A stretch of 64,000 bases of DNA from Pseudomonas sp. B20(2017) (GTDB lineage: Bacteria > Pseudomonadota > Gammaproteobacteria > Pseudomonadales > Pseudomonadaceae), in assembly GCF_002113125.1 (NCBI RefSeq), contig NZ_NEJP01000024.1:1-64000 (forward strand), in the 5' to 3' direction. The position numbers and the translations under genes were made by a program. The notes below the pieces were generated by a model, which saw nothing but the letters and a program-made list of their open reading frames with translations, had not been told where the DNA came from and searched no databases. How positions within the stretch are numbered: position 1 is the stretch's first letter; each line of letters opens with the position of its first letter. This document shows positions 1 to 8,859 of the stretch, piece after piece.

Positions 1-24
1 CTCCTTGTATGTAGGCCATAACGA

Positions 25-58
25 AAAATGCTCCGTATCTTTCGATACGGAGCATTTT
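25..58. terminator. Bidirectional terminator downstream of ibpA
   Basis: A perfect 15-bp stem (25-39 paired with 44-58) closes on a TTTC loop. It is flanked by A-rich and T-rich ends, so it can terminate in both directions. It lies about 70 bp beyond the ibpA stop codon and probably ends that transcript. Confidence 0.8.
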
Positions 59-125
59 CTTAAAGGGCCGGACAGATTGCTAGGTTTTCACACAGTCTGT
101 TTCGGCGCCCTTCTTCCCGGTCGAC

Positions 126-569
126 TTATTGCAGGACCGGCTTCTCCGCCCCGTTGATCGGGATGCGCTTGGCTTTCGCCTCTTCCGGGATCACTCGCAG
201 CAGATCAATGCTCAACAGACCGTTACGCAGGTCGGCAGCCTTGATCTCGATGTGATCGGCCAGGCGGAAGGACAGCTTGAATGCACGTTGGGCGATGCCC
301 TGGTGCAGGAAAGTGACGCCTTCGTTCGCGTCACGCTTGCCGCCACTGATGGTCAGCACACCTTTCTCGACTTGCAGTTCCAGGTCTTCTTCCTGGAAAC
401 CGGCCGCCGCCACGACAATGCGGTATTGATCGTCACCGTGTTTTTCGACGTTGTAAGGAGGATAGCTGCTGCCTGGCTCGTTGCGCAGGGCGGTTTCGAA
501 CAGGTCATTGAAACGGTCGAAACCTACCGAGGAACGGAACAGTGGAGCGAGGGAAAATGCAGTACTCAT
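126..569 (-). CDS. ibpA: Small heat-shock protein, Hsp20/IbpA family
   Basis: A 147-residue ATP-independent holdase that binds unfolding proteins in the cytoplasm and passes them to DnaK/ClpB. The N-terminus (SLAPLFRSSVGFDRFNDLF) is typical of IbpA. An alpha-crystallin domain spans about residues 38-130 with the conserved A-x-x-x-NGLL element (ADLRNGLLSIDLL), and a short tail carries the I-P-I anchoring motif (KRIPING). Length matches the family. It is a single-gene unit between a terminator and a heat-shock promoter with a thermometer-like leader, so expression should be controlled at both transcription and translation. Confidence 0.93.
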   Translation of the reverse strand: MSTAFSLAPLFRSSVGFDRFNDLFETALRNEPGSSYPPYNVEKHGDDQYRIVVAAAGFQEEDLELQVEKGVLTISGGKRDANEGVTFLHQGIAQRAFKLSFRLADHIEIKAADLRNGLLSIDLLRVIPEEAKAKRIPINGAEKPVLQ

Positions 570-636
570 GGTTCAAATCTCCTGAAAACAATCAGCAAGT
601 TTTTTTGTCTCCGCGACCCGAATTCGGCATCGCGTA
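570..636 (-). promoter_or_regulatory. Likely ROSE-type RNA thermometer in the ibpA 5' UTR
   Basis: The roughly 67-nt leader between the sigma-32 promoter and the ATG contains a TTGCT element followed by a short T-rich loop and the Shine-Dalgarno AGGAG. This is the core arrangement of ROSE elements, where U(U/C)GCU pairs imperfectly with AGGA and melts on heating. ROSE-like thermometers are established for pseudomonad ibpA genes. I paired the sequence by eye only. Confidence 0.7.
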
Positions 637-642
637 ACCCTT

Positions 643-670
643 AGATAGGGACCTGCATTTTGTTTTCAAG
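643..670 (-). promoter_or_regulatory. Sigma-32 (RpoH) heat-shock promoter for ibpA
   Basis: On the minus strand CTTGAAAA (663-670) is followed about 13 nt later by CCCTATCT (643-650). This closely matches the RpoH consensus CTTGAA / CCCATnT. Confidence 0.85.
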
Positions 671-690
671 AGACGACTTGAAGATTTTTT

Positions 691-1650
691 TCAGGCCGCT
701 TCGGCGACCGGCAAGCCCAGCAAACGCGAGACCTGATCCGGTTCGGTTTCGCGGCGAAGCACGGTAAACAGCTCGGTGGCTTCGGAGTAATTGCGGGTCA
801 GCATCGCCAGCCATTGCTTCAGGCGGCCCGGCGATTGACGCGCGGTCATCTGTGCCTTGGCTTGCAGCCAGAAGTCCTTGATCAGCGGCAGCAGCTCGGC
901 CCAGGTCATCTCGACGACTTCCTCGCCGGCACGGGCGGCGGCGATCTGACGGGCCAGATCCGGACGCGACACAAGGCCACGACCGAGCATGATGTCTTCG
1001 ACGCCGCTGATTTCCCGGCAGCGACGCCAGTCTTCGACGCTCCAGATGTCACCGTTGGCGAACACCGGCACTTTGACCACGTCCTGCACACGCGGAATCC
1101 ACTCCCAATGGGCCGGTGGCTTGTAGCCGTCCATCTTGGTCCGGGCGTGAACCACGATGTGCTCGGCACCGCCTTCGGCCAGCGCGGTGGCGCACACCAG
1201 CGAGCCGTCCGGACTGTCGAAACCCAGGCGCATCTTGGCGGTGACCGGAATGTGTGCGGGTACGGCGCGACGCACGTGCTCGACGATCTTGTTGAGCAGC
1301 TCCGGCTCCTTGAGCAGTACCGCACCGCCACGGGATTTGTTGACGGTCTTTGCCGGGCAGCCGAAGTTCAGGTCGATCACTTCAGAACCCAGCTCGCAGG
1401 CCAGCGCCGCGTTTTCCGCCAGGCACACCGGATCGGAACCCAGCAACTGCACACGCAATGGCACGCCGGAAGCCGTGCGCGCACCGTTGAGCAGTTCAGG
1501 GCCGAACTTGTGGAAATAGGCCGGGGTCAGCAACTGATCGTTGACCCGAATGAACTCGGTCACGCACCAGTCAATACCGCCGACACGGGTCAGGACATCG
1601 CGCAGGATGTCGTCGACCAACCCTTCCATCGGCGCCAGAGCAATTTGCAT
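691..1650 (-). CDS. dusC: tRNA-dihydrouridine(16) synthase DusC
   Basis: Flavin-dependent reductase that makes dihydrouridine in the tRNA D-loop. The protein is 319 residues (E. coli DusC is about 315) and starts [24 protein letters not shown]-barrel FMN domain carries the Dus signature [19 protein letters not shown], with the catalytic Cys near residue 100, followed by the C-terminal helical RNA-binding domain. The reading frame stays open upstream to 1899, but that part overlaps the thioesterase gene; ATG at 1650 starts the conserved family sequence. Assignment to DusC rather than DusA/B rests on the N-terminal motif and length. Confidence 0.92.
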   Translation of the reverse strand: MQIALAPMEGLVDDILRDVLTRVGGIDWCVTEFIRVNDQLLTPAYFHKFGPELLNGARTASGVPLRVQLLGSDPVCLAENAALACELGSEVIDLNFGCPAKTVNKSRGGAVLLKEPELLNKIVEHVRRAVPAHIPVTAKMRLGFDSPDGSLVCATALAEGGAEHIVVHARTKMDGYKPPAHWEWIPRVQDVVKVPVFANGDIWSVEDWRRCREISGVEDIMLGRGLVSRPDLARQIAAARAGEEVVEMTWAELLPLIKDFWLQAKAQMTARQSPGRLKQWLAMLTRNYSEATELFTVLRRETEPDQVSRLLGLPVAEAA

Positions 1651-1685
1651 GGGAAACACACACTCAAGGAAAAACGTGCGGCAGT

Positions 1686-2147
1686 TTACTGGGTTTCGCG
1701 GGTTAAACCCATGTCCGCCGTCTGTATGGCCGGGCCGTAGCCTTCGATGAACTCGGCAGGCATGCGCTTGGGCCTGCCGGTGGACAGCTCGATACAGACG
1801 AAGGTGGTCTGGGCGCGCAGCAGCGTGGCGTTGTCGCTGGGGCGAATCAGCTGGAAGTGACGGGTCATTTTCAGGCGCTGATCCCAATCGACGATCCACG
1901 TCGCCAATTGCAGCTCGTCGCCTTCGTAGGCGGCGGCCAGGTAATCTATTTCGTGTCGCACAACGGCCATCGCCCGGTCCAGACGACGATACTCGACCAG
2001 ATCCAGACCCAGGCGCTGCGAGTGGCGCCAGGCGCAGCGTTCGAGCCAGGTCACATAGACCGCGTTGTTCGCGTGGCCCAGCCCGTCGATGTCCTCGGCG
2101 CCCACTTGCAGATCAATGGTAAACGGCGTTGCCCGATCCCAGCCCAT
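1686..2147 (-). CDS. Acyl-CoA thioesterase, 4HBT/hot-dog fold
   Basis: A 153-residue single hot-dog-domain protein. The segment [19 protein letters not shown] near residues 18-36 is the YbgC/4-hydroxybenzoyl-CoA thioesterase motif, with a candidate catalytic Asp before the GHxNN turn. It should hydrolyse a short or aromatic acyl-CoA in the cytoplasm; the substrate cannot be read from sequence. It lies 35 bp upstream of dusC on the same strand and could be cotranscribed. The ATG at 2147 begins the conserved domain. Confidence 0.85.
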   Translation of the reverse strand: MGWDRATPFTIDLQVGAEDIDGLGHANNAVYVTWLERCAWRHSQRLGLDLVEYRRLDRAMAVVRHEIDYLAAAYEGDELQLATWIVDWDQRLKMTRHFQLIRPSDNATLLRAQTTFVCIELSTGRPKRMPAEFIEGYGPAIQTADMGLTRETQ

Positions 2148-2194
2148 GCCCTACTCCCGGTCAGATAATTCAACCGGGGCAGTGTAACGGATGA

Positions 2195-3028
2195 CTAGGC
2201 CGATTGCCGCGCCTGAAGGCTGCGCCCGGCCAGCAGTGATAGCACGCCATCAATCACCCGAGGGTCGGCCAGCACGCGCTGGTGACCGCCGGCTTCCAGG
2301 CGCAACAGGCGACTATCGAACCAGGATTCGTGGATCAGCTGGGATTCCTTGACCGAGACGAAGGTGTCGTCTTCGGCATGCACGATCAGGCCTGGCATAT
2401 CCAGTTGATAGTGGGCGACATCGAGGGTGGCGGCGCGCATACCGACGTCCTGCTCGACCTGGCGAATGAACGCGGAACGCGCTCTGGGCGGCATGCCGAC
2501 GTAGCGGGCAAATCCGCGCAACACACCCAGAATGCGAGCTGGTGCGGCAATGCTCACCAGGGTTTCGGTGCGCAATCCCAGTTGTACGGCGAGCATGGCG
2601 CTGGCTCCGCCCATGGAGTGGCCGATGACCGCTTGCAACGGTGGCAACTCGGCAGCGGCTTCGAGCATCGCTCGGGCGAACAGCACCACGTTAGCCTCAC
2701 GCCCCGGCGAGCGACCATGAGCCGGGCCGTCAAGCGCGACAACGGTGTAGCCCGCTTCGACCAGCGCCGTGATCAGCGAGGCAAACTGAGTCGGCCGCCC
2801 TTCCCAACCGTGCATCAACAAAATGGTCGGGCCTTGCCCCCAGCGCAGCGCAGAGAGGCCGAAGCGCAAAGTGATCCGCTCGGATTTCGCCAGCAGCGGC
2901 AATTCCCAGTCCCGCGGTGCATTCGCGCGCGGCGTCATGAACGCCAGCCGCATTTTGCTCGCCACCAGTTTCGGTGCGAACCAGCCCAAGGTGCCATTAA
3001 CGCCGCGAACCCACTTCAACGTGCTCAT
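2195..3028 (-). CDS. Alpha/beta-hydrolase
   Basis: A 277-residue alpha/beta-hydrolase. It has an oxyanion region (ILLMHGWEG) at about residues 68-77, the nucleophile elbow GHSMGG near 137-142, a late acidic residue in HAEDDTFV and a terminal His in EAGGHQR, together giving a Ser-Asp-His triad. No signal peptide is evident, so it is probably cytoplasmic or peripheral. It lies 30 bp downstream of a tetR gene on the same strand and likely forms a two-gene autoregulated operon. The substrate is unknown; a lipid or ester role is an inference from the fold only. Confidence 0.85.
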   Translation of the reverse strand: MSTLKWVRGVNGTLGWFAPKLVASKMRLAFMTPRANAPRDWELPLLAKSERITLRFGLSALRWGQGPTILLMHGWEGRPTQFASLITALVEAGYTVVALDGPAHGRSPGREANVVLFARAMLEAAAELPPLQAVIGHSMGGASAMLAVQLGLRTETLVSIAAPARILGVLRGFARYVGMPPRARSAFIRQVEQDVGMRAATLDVAHYQLDMPGLIVHAEDDTFVSVKESQLIHESWFDSRLLRLEAGGHQRVLADPRVIDGVLSLLAGRSLQARQSA

Positions 3029-3058
3029 CGCTCTCTCCTCGGGCTTGTAGCCTTCAGG

Positions 3059-3598
3059 TCAACGCACCGCCGACTTGGCAGCGCGCAGCAATCGATCGGA
3101 TAAATCCCCAGGGCCCAACGCCCTCGCGAGCGCCAGACCACCTACCATCAAGGCCACGTCGGCCAACGCTTTATCGGTGTCTTCCGGCGTTGCGGCCAAC
3201 TGCGCAATCATCAATTCCAGGTGTTCGTTCAATGCGATCCGGAACGCTTCTGGCAGACGGCCCAGCTCACCAATGGAGGCTGGAATCGGGCAGGCCGAAT
3301 CGCTGGAATCGCGATGCTTGCGCGACAGGTAGAACGCGGCCACCAGGGCGCGGCGCTCTTCACCGGTCAGCTCGCTGTCCATGTCGGCAATCAGGTCGCG
3401 ACGGCGACCGAGCAATTGCTTGAACGCCTCAAGCATCATTGCGTCCTTGCTTTCGAAGTGGGCGTAGAAGCCACCGACGGTCAGGCCGGCCGCCCCCATC
3501 ACTTCGCCCACGCTCGGTTCAGCCGGGCCGCGCTGGATCAGTGCAGCACTGGCGGCCTTGAGAATGCGTTCGCGGGTTTGAGCTTTCTTGTCGTTCAT
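3059..3598 (-). CDS. TetR-family transcriptional repressor
   Basis: A 179-residue regulator with an N-terminal TetR helix-turn-helix (about residues 8-52: TRERILKAASAALIQRG, then VGEVMGAAGLTVGGFYAHFESKDAM). The helical C-terminal half is the ligand and dimer domain. It is the first gene of the pair with the hydrolase. A perfect AT-rich inverted repeat sits 26 bp upstream of its ATG, which suggests autorepression and control of the hydrolase. The ligand is unknown. Confidence 0.9.
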   Translation of the reverse strand: MNDKKAQTRERILKAASAALIQRGPAEPSVGEVMGAAGLTVGGFYAHFESKDAMMLEAFKQLLGRRRDLIADMDSELTGEERRALVAAFYLSRKHRDSSDSACPIPASIGELGRLPEAFRIALNEHLELMIAQLAATPEDTDKALADVALMVGGLALARALGPGDLSDRLLRAAKSAVR

Positions 3599-3623
3599 CG
3601 TCGCCTCCGAATATTACGATAGC

Positions 3624-3646
3624 AATATTATTCTCATAATAATATT
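3624..3646. promoter_or_regulatory. Palindromic operator candidate upstream of tetR
   Basis: AATATTATT and AATAATATT form a perfect 9-bp inverted repeat around a CTCAT centre. Another AATATT copy lies just proximal at about 3610-3615. Position and symmetry fit a TetR operator overlapping the tetR promoter. Confidence 0.7.
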
Positions 3647-3720
3647 CCGCAAGTCACAGATGTGACCGCTGGTCTGAAGCACAGTGTTAAGGAAAAAGAG
3701 GATTTGGCCAAACGCCAGAC

Positions 3721-3755
3721 AAACAAAAGGGCCATTCAATAATTGAATGACCCTT
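3721..3755 (-). terminator. Terminator of the tRNA Ala-Glu operon
   Basis: A 14-bp stem (3727-3740 with 3742-3755, one G-T pair) is followed on the minus strand by TTTTGTTT. It lies 27 bp beyond the last tRNA-Glu. Confidence 0.8.
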
Positions 3756-3781
3756 ATAAAATCCCGCAGAGCGGGTAATCG

Positions 3782-3857
3782 TGGCGTCCCCTAGGGGACT
3801 CGAACCCCTGTTACCGCCGTGAAAGGGCGGTGTCCTAGGCCACTAGACGAAGGGGAC
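3782..3857 (-). tRNA. tRNA-Glu (TTC), distal copy
   Basis: 76 nt including encoded CCA. The acceptor stem begins GTCCCCT, the anticodon arm is CCGCCCTTTCACGGCGG with anticodon TTC, and the T-arm contains GGGGTTCGAGTCCCC. It is identical over its length to the copy at 4065-4140. Confidence 0.97.
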
Positions 3858-3935
3858 ACAAACCTTCTATACAACTGATCAGTGCTGAGATCTGATCGAT
3901 TCAAGGCCGGTGTGGCCAGACCTTGAACTGTAAAT

Positions 3936-4011
3936 TGGTGGAGCTAAGCGGGATCGAACCGCTGACCTCCTGCATGCCATGCAGGCGCTCTCCCAGCTGA
4001 GCTATAGCCCC
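3936..4011 (-). tRNA. tRNA-Ala (GGC), distal copy
   Basis: 76 nt with encoded CCA. It starts GGGGCTATAGCTCAGC and has anticodon loop ATGGCAT, giving anticodon GGC. It differs from the second copy in the anticodon and T stems (CCTGC versus CTTGC; AGCGG versus GACGG), with compensatory changes that preserve pairing. Confidence 0.97.
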
Positions 4012-4064
4012 GGATTTTTCGCCTCTCGGCGGAGCGACATTTTGCAACATCGCTTCTGTAAAAC

Positions 4065-4140
4065 TGGCGTCCCCTAGGGGACTCGAACCCCTGTTACCGC
4101 CGTGAAAGGGCGGTGTCCTAGGCCACTAGACGAAGGGGAC
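4065..4140 (-). tRNA. tRNA-Glu (TTC), proximal copy
   Basis: 76 nt with encoded CCA and anticodon TTC. The sequence is the same as the copy at 3782-3857. It is second in the four-tRNA transcript. Confidence 0.97.
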
Positions 4141-4219
4141 GCAAACCCTTCTATACAACTGATCAACGCTGAGTGTTGATCGCTTCGAAGCCGGTGTGGC
4201 CAGGCTTCGAAGTGTAAAT

Positions 4220-4295
<76 letters not shown>

Positions 4296-4328
4296 TCATC
4301 GTTGATGTCATCGCTGAGGACGGGGCGA

Positions 4329-4357
4329 ATCTTAAGGGCGTATCGAAAGGCTGTCAA
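4329..4357 (-). promoter_or_regulatory. Strong sigma-70 promoter for the tRNA operon
   Basis: On the minus strand TTGACA (4352-4357) and TAAGAT (4329-4334) are separated by exactly 17 bp. The G/C-rich discriminator that follows is typical of stringently controlled stable-RNA promoters. Confidence 0.85.
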
Positions 4358-4437
4358 ACTTATTTTTGAAAAAATTCAAAATTTTTTGTCGGCATTACAA
4401 TCACTTACCGCCCTCCCCCCGGAAATTCGGGGGAAAA

Positions 4438-4475
4438 CGCCGAAGGAAGGGATCAAATGATCCTGGCCTTCGGCG
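4438..4475 (-). terminator. Probable gltX terminator
   Basis: A hairpin with CGCCGAAGG / CCTTCGGCG arms 22 bp beyond the gltX stop is followed on the minus strand by GTTTTCCCCC. The T run is short, so strength is uncertain. The remaining intergenic space up to the tRNA promoter is AT-rich with no gene. Confidence 0.55.
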
Positions 4476-4497
4476 CGTCCTGCAGAGTCAAACGCAA

Positions 4498-5979
4498 TCA
4501 GGCGATGGCGCCCAACAGCTTTTCCCACTCTTTGTTTTCTTTCTTCGACACGCCGCCCAGCAGGTCAATTGCCTGGCGCAGACGGAAACGGGTCAGGTCC
4601 GGCCCGAGGATTTCCATCGCATCGAGTACCGACACCGAACTCGCCTGCCCGGTGATCGCGGCAAACATCAGCGGCATCGCGTCACGCAGCTTGAGCTCAA
4701 GCGATTCGACAACCGCCTGAATCGTCGCGGTGATGCTGTCCTTCTCCCACTGACGCAGGCTTTCCAGCTTCCACAGGATCAATTGCATCAACTGACGAAC
4801 CTGATCGCCCGAAAGTTTTTTCGACTCGAACAGCTTGGCATCCGGACTCACGCCACCGGCGAAGAAGAACCCGGCCAGCGGTGCAACCTGGCTGAAGGTC
4901 TCTACGCGGCCCTGAACGTGCGGCGCGATCTTCATCATGTATTCGGAATTGAACGCCCACTTTTGCACGCGAGCGGCGAACTCTTCCACCGGCAGATCAC
5001 GCAGCCACTGGCCGTTGAGCCACGACAGTTTCTCGATGTCGAAAATCGGCCCGCCCAGCGACACGCGCTTGAGGTCGAAGTTGTCGACCATTTCCTGCAG
5101 CGAGAACTTCTCCCGCTCGTCCGGCATCGACCAGCCCATGCGGCCCAGGTAGTTGAGCATCGCTTCCGGCATGAAGCCCATGCGCTTGTAGAACGTCACC
5201 GACGTCGGGTTCTTGCGCTTGGACAGTTTGCTCTTGTCCGGGTTACGCAGCAGCGGCATGTAGCACAGCTCCGGTTGTTCCCAGCCGAAATACTCGTAGA
5301 GCAGGATCAGTTTCGGCGCCGACGGCAGCCATTCTTCACCACGCAGAACGTGAGTGATGCCCATCAGGTGGTCGTCGACCACGTTGGCCAGGAAGTACGT
5401 CGGCAGGCCGTCGGTCTTCATCAGCACTTGCATGTCCATGCGATCCCACGGGATCTCGACGTCGCCACGCAGCATGTCCGGCACCACGCAGACGCCTTCG
5501 CTCGGCACCTTCATGCGGATCACGTGCGGCTCACCAGCAGCCAGGCGACGGGCGACCTCCTCCTTGGACAACAGCAGCGCCCGGCCGTCGTAGCGCGGGG
5601 TTTCGCCGCGAGCCATTTGCTCGGCGCGCATCTGGTCCAGCTCTTCAGCGGTGCAGAAGCACGGGAAGGCGTGGCCCATGTCGACCAGTTGCTGGCAGTA
5701 CTTCTGGTAGATATCGCCGCGCTCGCTTTGACGGTAAGGACCGTGCGGGCCGCCAACGTCAGGGCCTTCGCTCCAGTCGATACCCAGCCAGCGCAGGGCG
5801 TCGAAAATCTGTTGTTCGGACTCGCGGGTCGAACGCAACTGATCGGTGTCTTCGATCCGCAGGATGAACTCACCGCCGTGCTGCTTGGCAAAGCAGTAGT
5901 TGAACAGTGCGATGTAAGCGGTACCTACGTGGGGATCCCCGGTAGGCGATGGCGCGATGCGAGTGCGGACGGTGGTCAT
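4498..5979 (-). CDS. gltX: Glutamyl-tRNA synthetase
   Basis: A class I aminoacyl-tRNA synthetase that charges tRNA-Glu. The 493-residue length is usual for Pseudomonas GltX. The N-terminal Rossmann domain has the HIGH-equivalent in [11 protein letters not shown] (about residues 9-19), the KMSKS-equivalent is KLSKRKN near residue 250, and the C-terminal helical half is the anticodon-binding domain. The frame extends to 6135, but [14 protein letters not shown] at 5979 is the conserved start. Its neighbours upstream of its stop are two tRNA-Glu genes, so substrate and enzyme genes sit together. Confidence 0.97.
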   Translation of the reverse strand: MTTVRTRIAPSPTGDPHVGTAYIALFNYCFAKQHGGEFILRIEDTDQLRSTRESEQQIFDALRWLGIDWSEGPDVGGPHGPYRQSERGDIYQKYCQQLVDMGHAFPCFCTAEELDQMRAEQMARGETPRYDGRALLLSKEEVARRLAAGEPHVIRMKVPSEGVCVVPDMLRGDVEIPWDRMDMQVLMKTDGLPTYFLANVVDDHLMGITHVLRGEEWLPSAPKLILLYEYFGWEQPELCYMPLLRNPDKSKLSKRKNPTSVTFYKRMGFMPEAMLNYLGRMGWSMPDEREKFSLQEMVDNFDLKRVSLGGPIFDIEKLSWLNGQWLRDLPVEEFAARVQKWAFNSEYMMKIAPHVQGRVETFSQVAPLAGFFFAGGVSPDAKLFESKKLSGDQVRQLMQLILWKLESLRQWEKDSITATIQAVVESLELKLRDAMPLMFAAITGQASSVSVLDAMEILGPDLTRFRLRQAIDLLGGVSKKENKEWEKLLGAIA

Positions 5980-6209
5980 GGCATGTCTCGAAAAGAATGA
6001 AAAGCAAAGAACGATCAAGCGGCGAATGGTAACAGGCGACACCCGCCCCGCTCCAGCGGGCAGGGCATTTAAGCCAAGGTTGCGTCTGGAACGCCCGTTG
6101 GCCGTGGTGAATGGCCGAATATCAACAGACGGCATTTACCGCTCATCGGCTGTATGCCAGATTCGCCTGCTGATAACTTTCCTTACAATTCCTCGACTAC
6201 AGTTTGCCC

Positions 6210-7259
6210 ATGCCTGCCCAACTCAAGCATCGCCTGTTCATATTCCTGTTGCTGGTCCTGTTGATTGCCGGGGGCTTTTTCGCCCATTGGTTTTTCAAGG
6301 GACGCTTTTATGAAAGCACCGACAACGCCTATGTCCAGGGTGAAATCACCCGCGTGTCGAGCCAGTTGAGCGCACGCATCGACGAAGTGCTGGTACAGGA
6401 CAACCAGCATGTGGAAAAAGGCCAGTTGCTGATTCGTCTCGAAGGCGATGACTTTCGCCTCGCCGTGGATCGCGCCAACGCCGCCCTCGCCACCCGCGAG
6501 GCCGAGCGCCTGCAAGCCCAGAGCAAACTGACCCAGCAAGCCAGCCTGATCGCCGCCAGCGACGCACAAGTGGCCACCACCCAGGCGACACTCGGCCGCT
6601 CGCAGGTGGATTTGTCGCGGGCAGAAACCCTGCGCAAACCCGGCTACGTTTCCGAGGAGCGGGTCACCACCCTTGCTGCCGAAGCCCATATCGCCCGCTC
6701 GCAAGTGGCCAAGGCGCAAGCCGATGCCCAGAGCCAGCGCCAGCAGGTCAATGCACTGACCGCCGAAATCAAACGCCTCGACGCGCAGATCGCCAACGCC
6801 CGCGCCGACCTCGCCCAGGCCGAGCTGAACCTGACCCGCAGCGAAATCCACGCACCGATCAGCGGCCTGATCGGCCAGCGTGCCGCGCGCAATGGTCAAG
6901 TGGTACAGGCCGGCGCCTATCTTTTGTCGATCGTTCCGGAAGAAGACATCTGGGTCCAGGCCAACTTCAAGGAAACCCAGATCGGCCACATGCAGCCGGG
7001 CCAGAAGGCCGAGCTGCTCTTCGACGCCTATGGCGACACGCCGATCGAAGCACGGGTAGACAGCCTGTTCGCAGCCTCCGGTGCGCAGTTCAGCCTGTTG
7101 CCGCCGGACAACGCCACCGGCAACTTCACCAAGGTCGTGCAGCGGATTCCGGTGAAACTGACGTTCAAGGCCGATAACCCGCTGCACGGCAAGATCCGTC
7201 CGGGCATGTCCGTCACCGCCACCGTGAACATCAAAGACGCCCCTGACAATGGCCGGTGA
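6210..7259 (+). CDS. EmrA-like membrane-fusion protein (HlyD family)
   Basis: Periplasmic adaptor of a major-facilitator multidrug pump. The protein is 349 residues: an N-terminal membrane anchor (about residues 7-28, FIFLLLVLLIAGGFFAHWF), a first lipoyl half (VQGEITRVSSQLSARIDEV), a long Ala/Gln/Glu-rich coiled-coil hairpin around residues 85-200, then the second lipoyl half and beta-barrel (HAPISGLIGQRAARNGQVV). ATG at 6210 is preferred over an in-frame TTG at 6204. A TACAAT -10-like hexamer lies at 6184-6189. It overlaps the following permease gene, so the two are cotranslated. No outer-membrane partner is encoded nearby. Confidence 0.9.
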   Translation: MPAQLKHRLFIFLLLVLLIAGGFFAHWFFKGRFYESTDNAYVQGEITRVSSQLSARIDEVLVQDNQHVEKGQLLIRLEGDDFRLAVDRANAALATREAERLQAQSKLTQQASLIAASDAQVATTQATLGRSQVDLSRAETLRKPGYVSEERVTTLAAEAHIARSQVAKAQADAQSQRQQVNALTAEIKRLDAQIANARADLAQAELNLTRSEIHAPISGLIGQRAARNGQVVQAGAYLLSIVPEEDIWVQANFKETQIGHMQPGQKAELLFDAYGDTPIEARVDSLFAASGAQFSLLPPDNATGNFTKVVQRIPVKLTFKADNPLHGKIRPGMSVTATVNIKDAPDNGR

Positions 7260-8799
7260 TTCACTGATCCGCCCGGTCGGCGAACCGACCCGGCGGGACT
7301 GGATCGCGGTGATGAGCGTGATGCTCGGCGCCTTCATGGCGGTGCTCGACATCCAGATCACCAACTCCTCGCTCAAGGATATTCAGGGCGCCCTGTCGGC
7401 GACGCTGGAAGAAGGCTCGTGGATTTCAACGTCCTATCTGGTGGCGGAAATCATCATGATTCCGCTGACCGCCTGGCTGGTGCAGCTGCTGTCGGCACGG
7501 CGGCTGGCGGTGTGGGTGTCGTTGGGGTTTCTGATTTCCTCGCTGCTGTGCTCGATGGCATGGAGCCTGGAGAGCATGATCGTGTTTCGCGCCATGCAGG
7601 GTTTCACTGGCGGCGCGCTGATCCCGCTGGCGTTCACCCTGACCCTGATCAAACTCCCCGAACACCACCGCGCCAAAGGCATGGCGATGTTTGCCATGAC
7701 CGCCACTTTCGCCCCGTCCATCGGACCGACCCTCGGTGGCTGGCTCACGGAAAACTGGGGCTGGGAGTACATCTTCTATATCAATATTCCGCCGGGGCTG
7801 ATCATGATCGCCGGGCTGATGTACGGGCTGGAGAAGAAAGAAGCGCACTGGGAACTGCTGAAGAGCACCGATTACACCGGCATTCTCACGCTGGGCATCG
7901 GCCTCGGTTGCTTGCAGGTTTTTCTTGAGGAAGGCCATCGCAAGGACTGGCTGGAATCGAGCCTGATCGTGACGCTGGGCAGCATCGCTTTGCTGAGCCT
8001 GATCACTTTCGTCATTGTGCAGATCTCAAAGCCCAATCCGCTGATCAACCTGGGGATCCTGCGCAATCGAAACTTCGGGCTGTCGAGCATTTCCAGCCTG
8101 GGCATGGGCGTCGGGCTGTACGGTTCGATCTATCTGCTACCGCTGTATCTGGCGCAGATCCAGAATTACAACGCCCTGCAGATCGGCGAAGTGATCATGT
8201 GGATGGGCGTGCCGCAGCTGTTTCTGATTCCGCTGGTGCCGAAACTGATGAAATTCGTCTCGCCGAAATGGCTGTGCACGATCGGTTTCGGCTTGTTCGG
8301 GCTGGCGAGTTTTTCATCCGGCGTACTCAACCCGGATTTCGCCGGGCCGCAGTTCAATCAGATCCAGATTATCCGCGCCTTGGGTCAGCCGCTGATCATG
8401 GTGACCATTTCGCTGATCGCCACGGCTTATATCCTGCCGCAGGACGCGGGCTCGGCGTCGAGTCTCTTCAACATCTTGCGCAACCTCGGCGGCGCCATCG
8501 GCATCGCCCTGCTCGCCACCCTGCTGGACGCGCGCACCAAGATCTACTTCGATTACCTGCGTGAAGCCGTGGTGCCGACCAATCCGCAGGTGGCCGAACG
8601 TCTGGCGTCGATGACTGATCGGTTCGGCAGTGACACGGCGGCGCTGGGCAAATTGAGTGAGATCGTTCATCAGCAGGCGCTGATCATGGCCTACAACGAT
8701 GCGTTTCATTTTGTCGGGATTGCGTTGGGGATCAGCATGTTGGCGATTTTGCTGACCAAGAAATTGCCCGCCGGACTGAAGGCCGGCGAGGCACATTAA
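7249..8799 (+). CDS. EmrB/QacA-type MFS drug efflux permease (DHA2 family)
   Basis: A 516-residue inner-membrane proton/drug antiporter with about 14 hydrophobic segments. The N-terminus MSVMLGAFMAVLDIQITNSS carries the conserved DHA2 D in helix 1. Motif C-like sequence ATFAPSIGPTLGGWL is near residue 150, followed by NWGWEYIFYINIPPG, which is diagnostic for EmrB-type transporters. The ATG lies 11 bp inside the upstream adaptor gene. The pair should export hydrophobic toxins or metabolites through a TolC-like channel encoded elsewhere. The substrate is unknown. Confidence 0.92.
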   Translation: MAGDSLIRPVGEPTRRDWIAVMSVMLGAFMAVLDIQITNSSLKDIQGALSATLEEGSWISTSYLVAEIIMIPLTAWLVQLLSARRLAVWVSLGFLISSLLCSMAWSLESMIVFRAMQGFTGGALIPLAFTLTLIKLPEHHRAKGMAMFAMTATFAPSIGPTLGGWLTENWGWEYIFYINIPPGLIMIAGLMYGLEKKEAHWELLKSTDYTGILTLGIGLGCLQVFLEEGHRKDWLESSLIVTLGSIALLSLITFVIVQISKPNPLINLGILRNRNFGLSSISSLGMGVGLYGSIYLLPLYLAQIQNYNALQIGEVIMWMGVPQLFLIPLVPKLMKFVSPKWLCTIGFGLFGLASFSSGVLNPDFAGPQFNQIQIIRALGQPLIMVTISLIATAYILPQDAGSASSLFNILRNLGGAIGIALLATLLDARTKIYFDYLREAVVPTNPQVAERLASMTDRFGSDTAALGKLSEIVHQQALIMAYNDAFHFVGIALGISMLAILLTKKLPAGLKAGEAH

Positions 8800-8806
8800 C
8801 CTTGAG

Positions 8807-8857
8807 CGGACGCAGAGCGTCCAGGGCTGCATTCCCACGCAGAGCGTGGGAACGATC
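8807..8857. repeat. REP-type palindromic repeat
   Basis: Two back-to-back small palindromes, GGACGC-AGA-GCGTCC and TTCCCACGC-AGA-GCGTGGGAA, end in GAACGATC. The same module occurs twice, in inverted orientation, at 29738-29842. The copy sits between the convergent permease and uvrB 3' ends, a classic REP location. Confidence 0.8.
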
Positions 8858-8859
8858 CA

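Noticed and set aside
129-644. ORF antisense to ibpA
   Set aside because: Mirror-strand shadow of a clear Hsp20 gene in high-GC DNA.
1651-1899. N-terminal extension of dusC
   Set aside because: The extension overlaps the thioesterase gene in another frame and has shadow-like composition; the family start [10 protein letters not shown] is at 1650.
4366-6000. 544-residue ORF antisense to gltX
   Set aside because: Shadow of gltX with no recognisable domains.
6183-7376. 397-residue ORF antisense to the emrA-like gene
   Set aside because: Composition is typical of an antisense frame and it conflicts with the well-supported adaptor gene.
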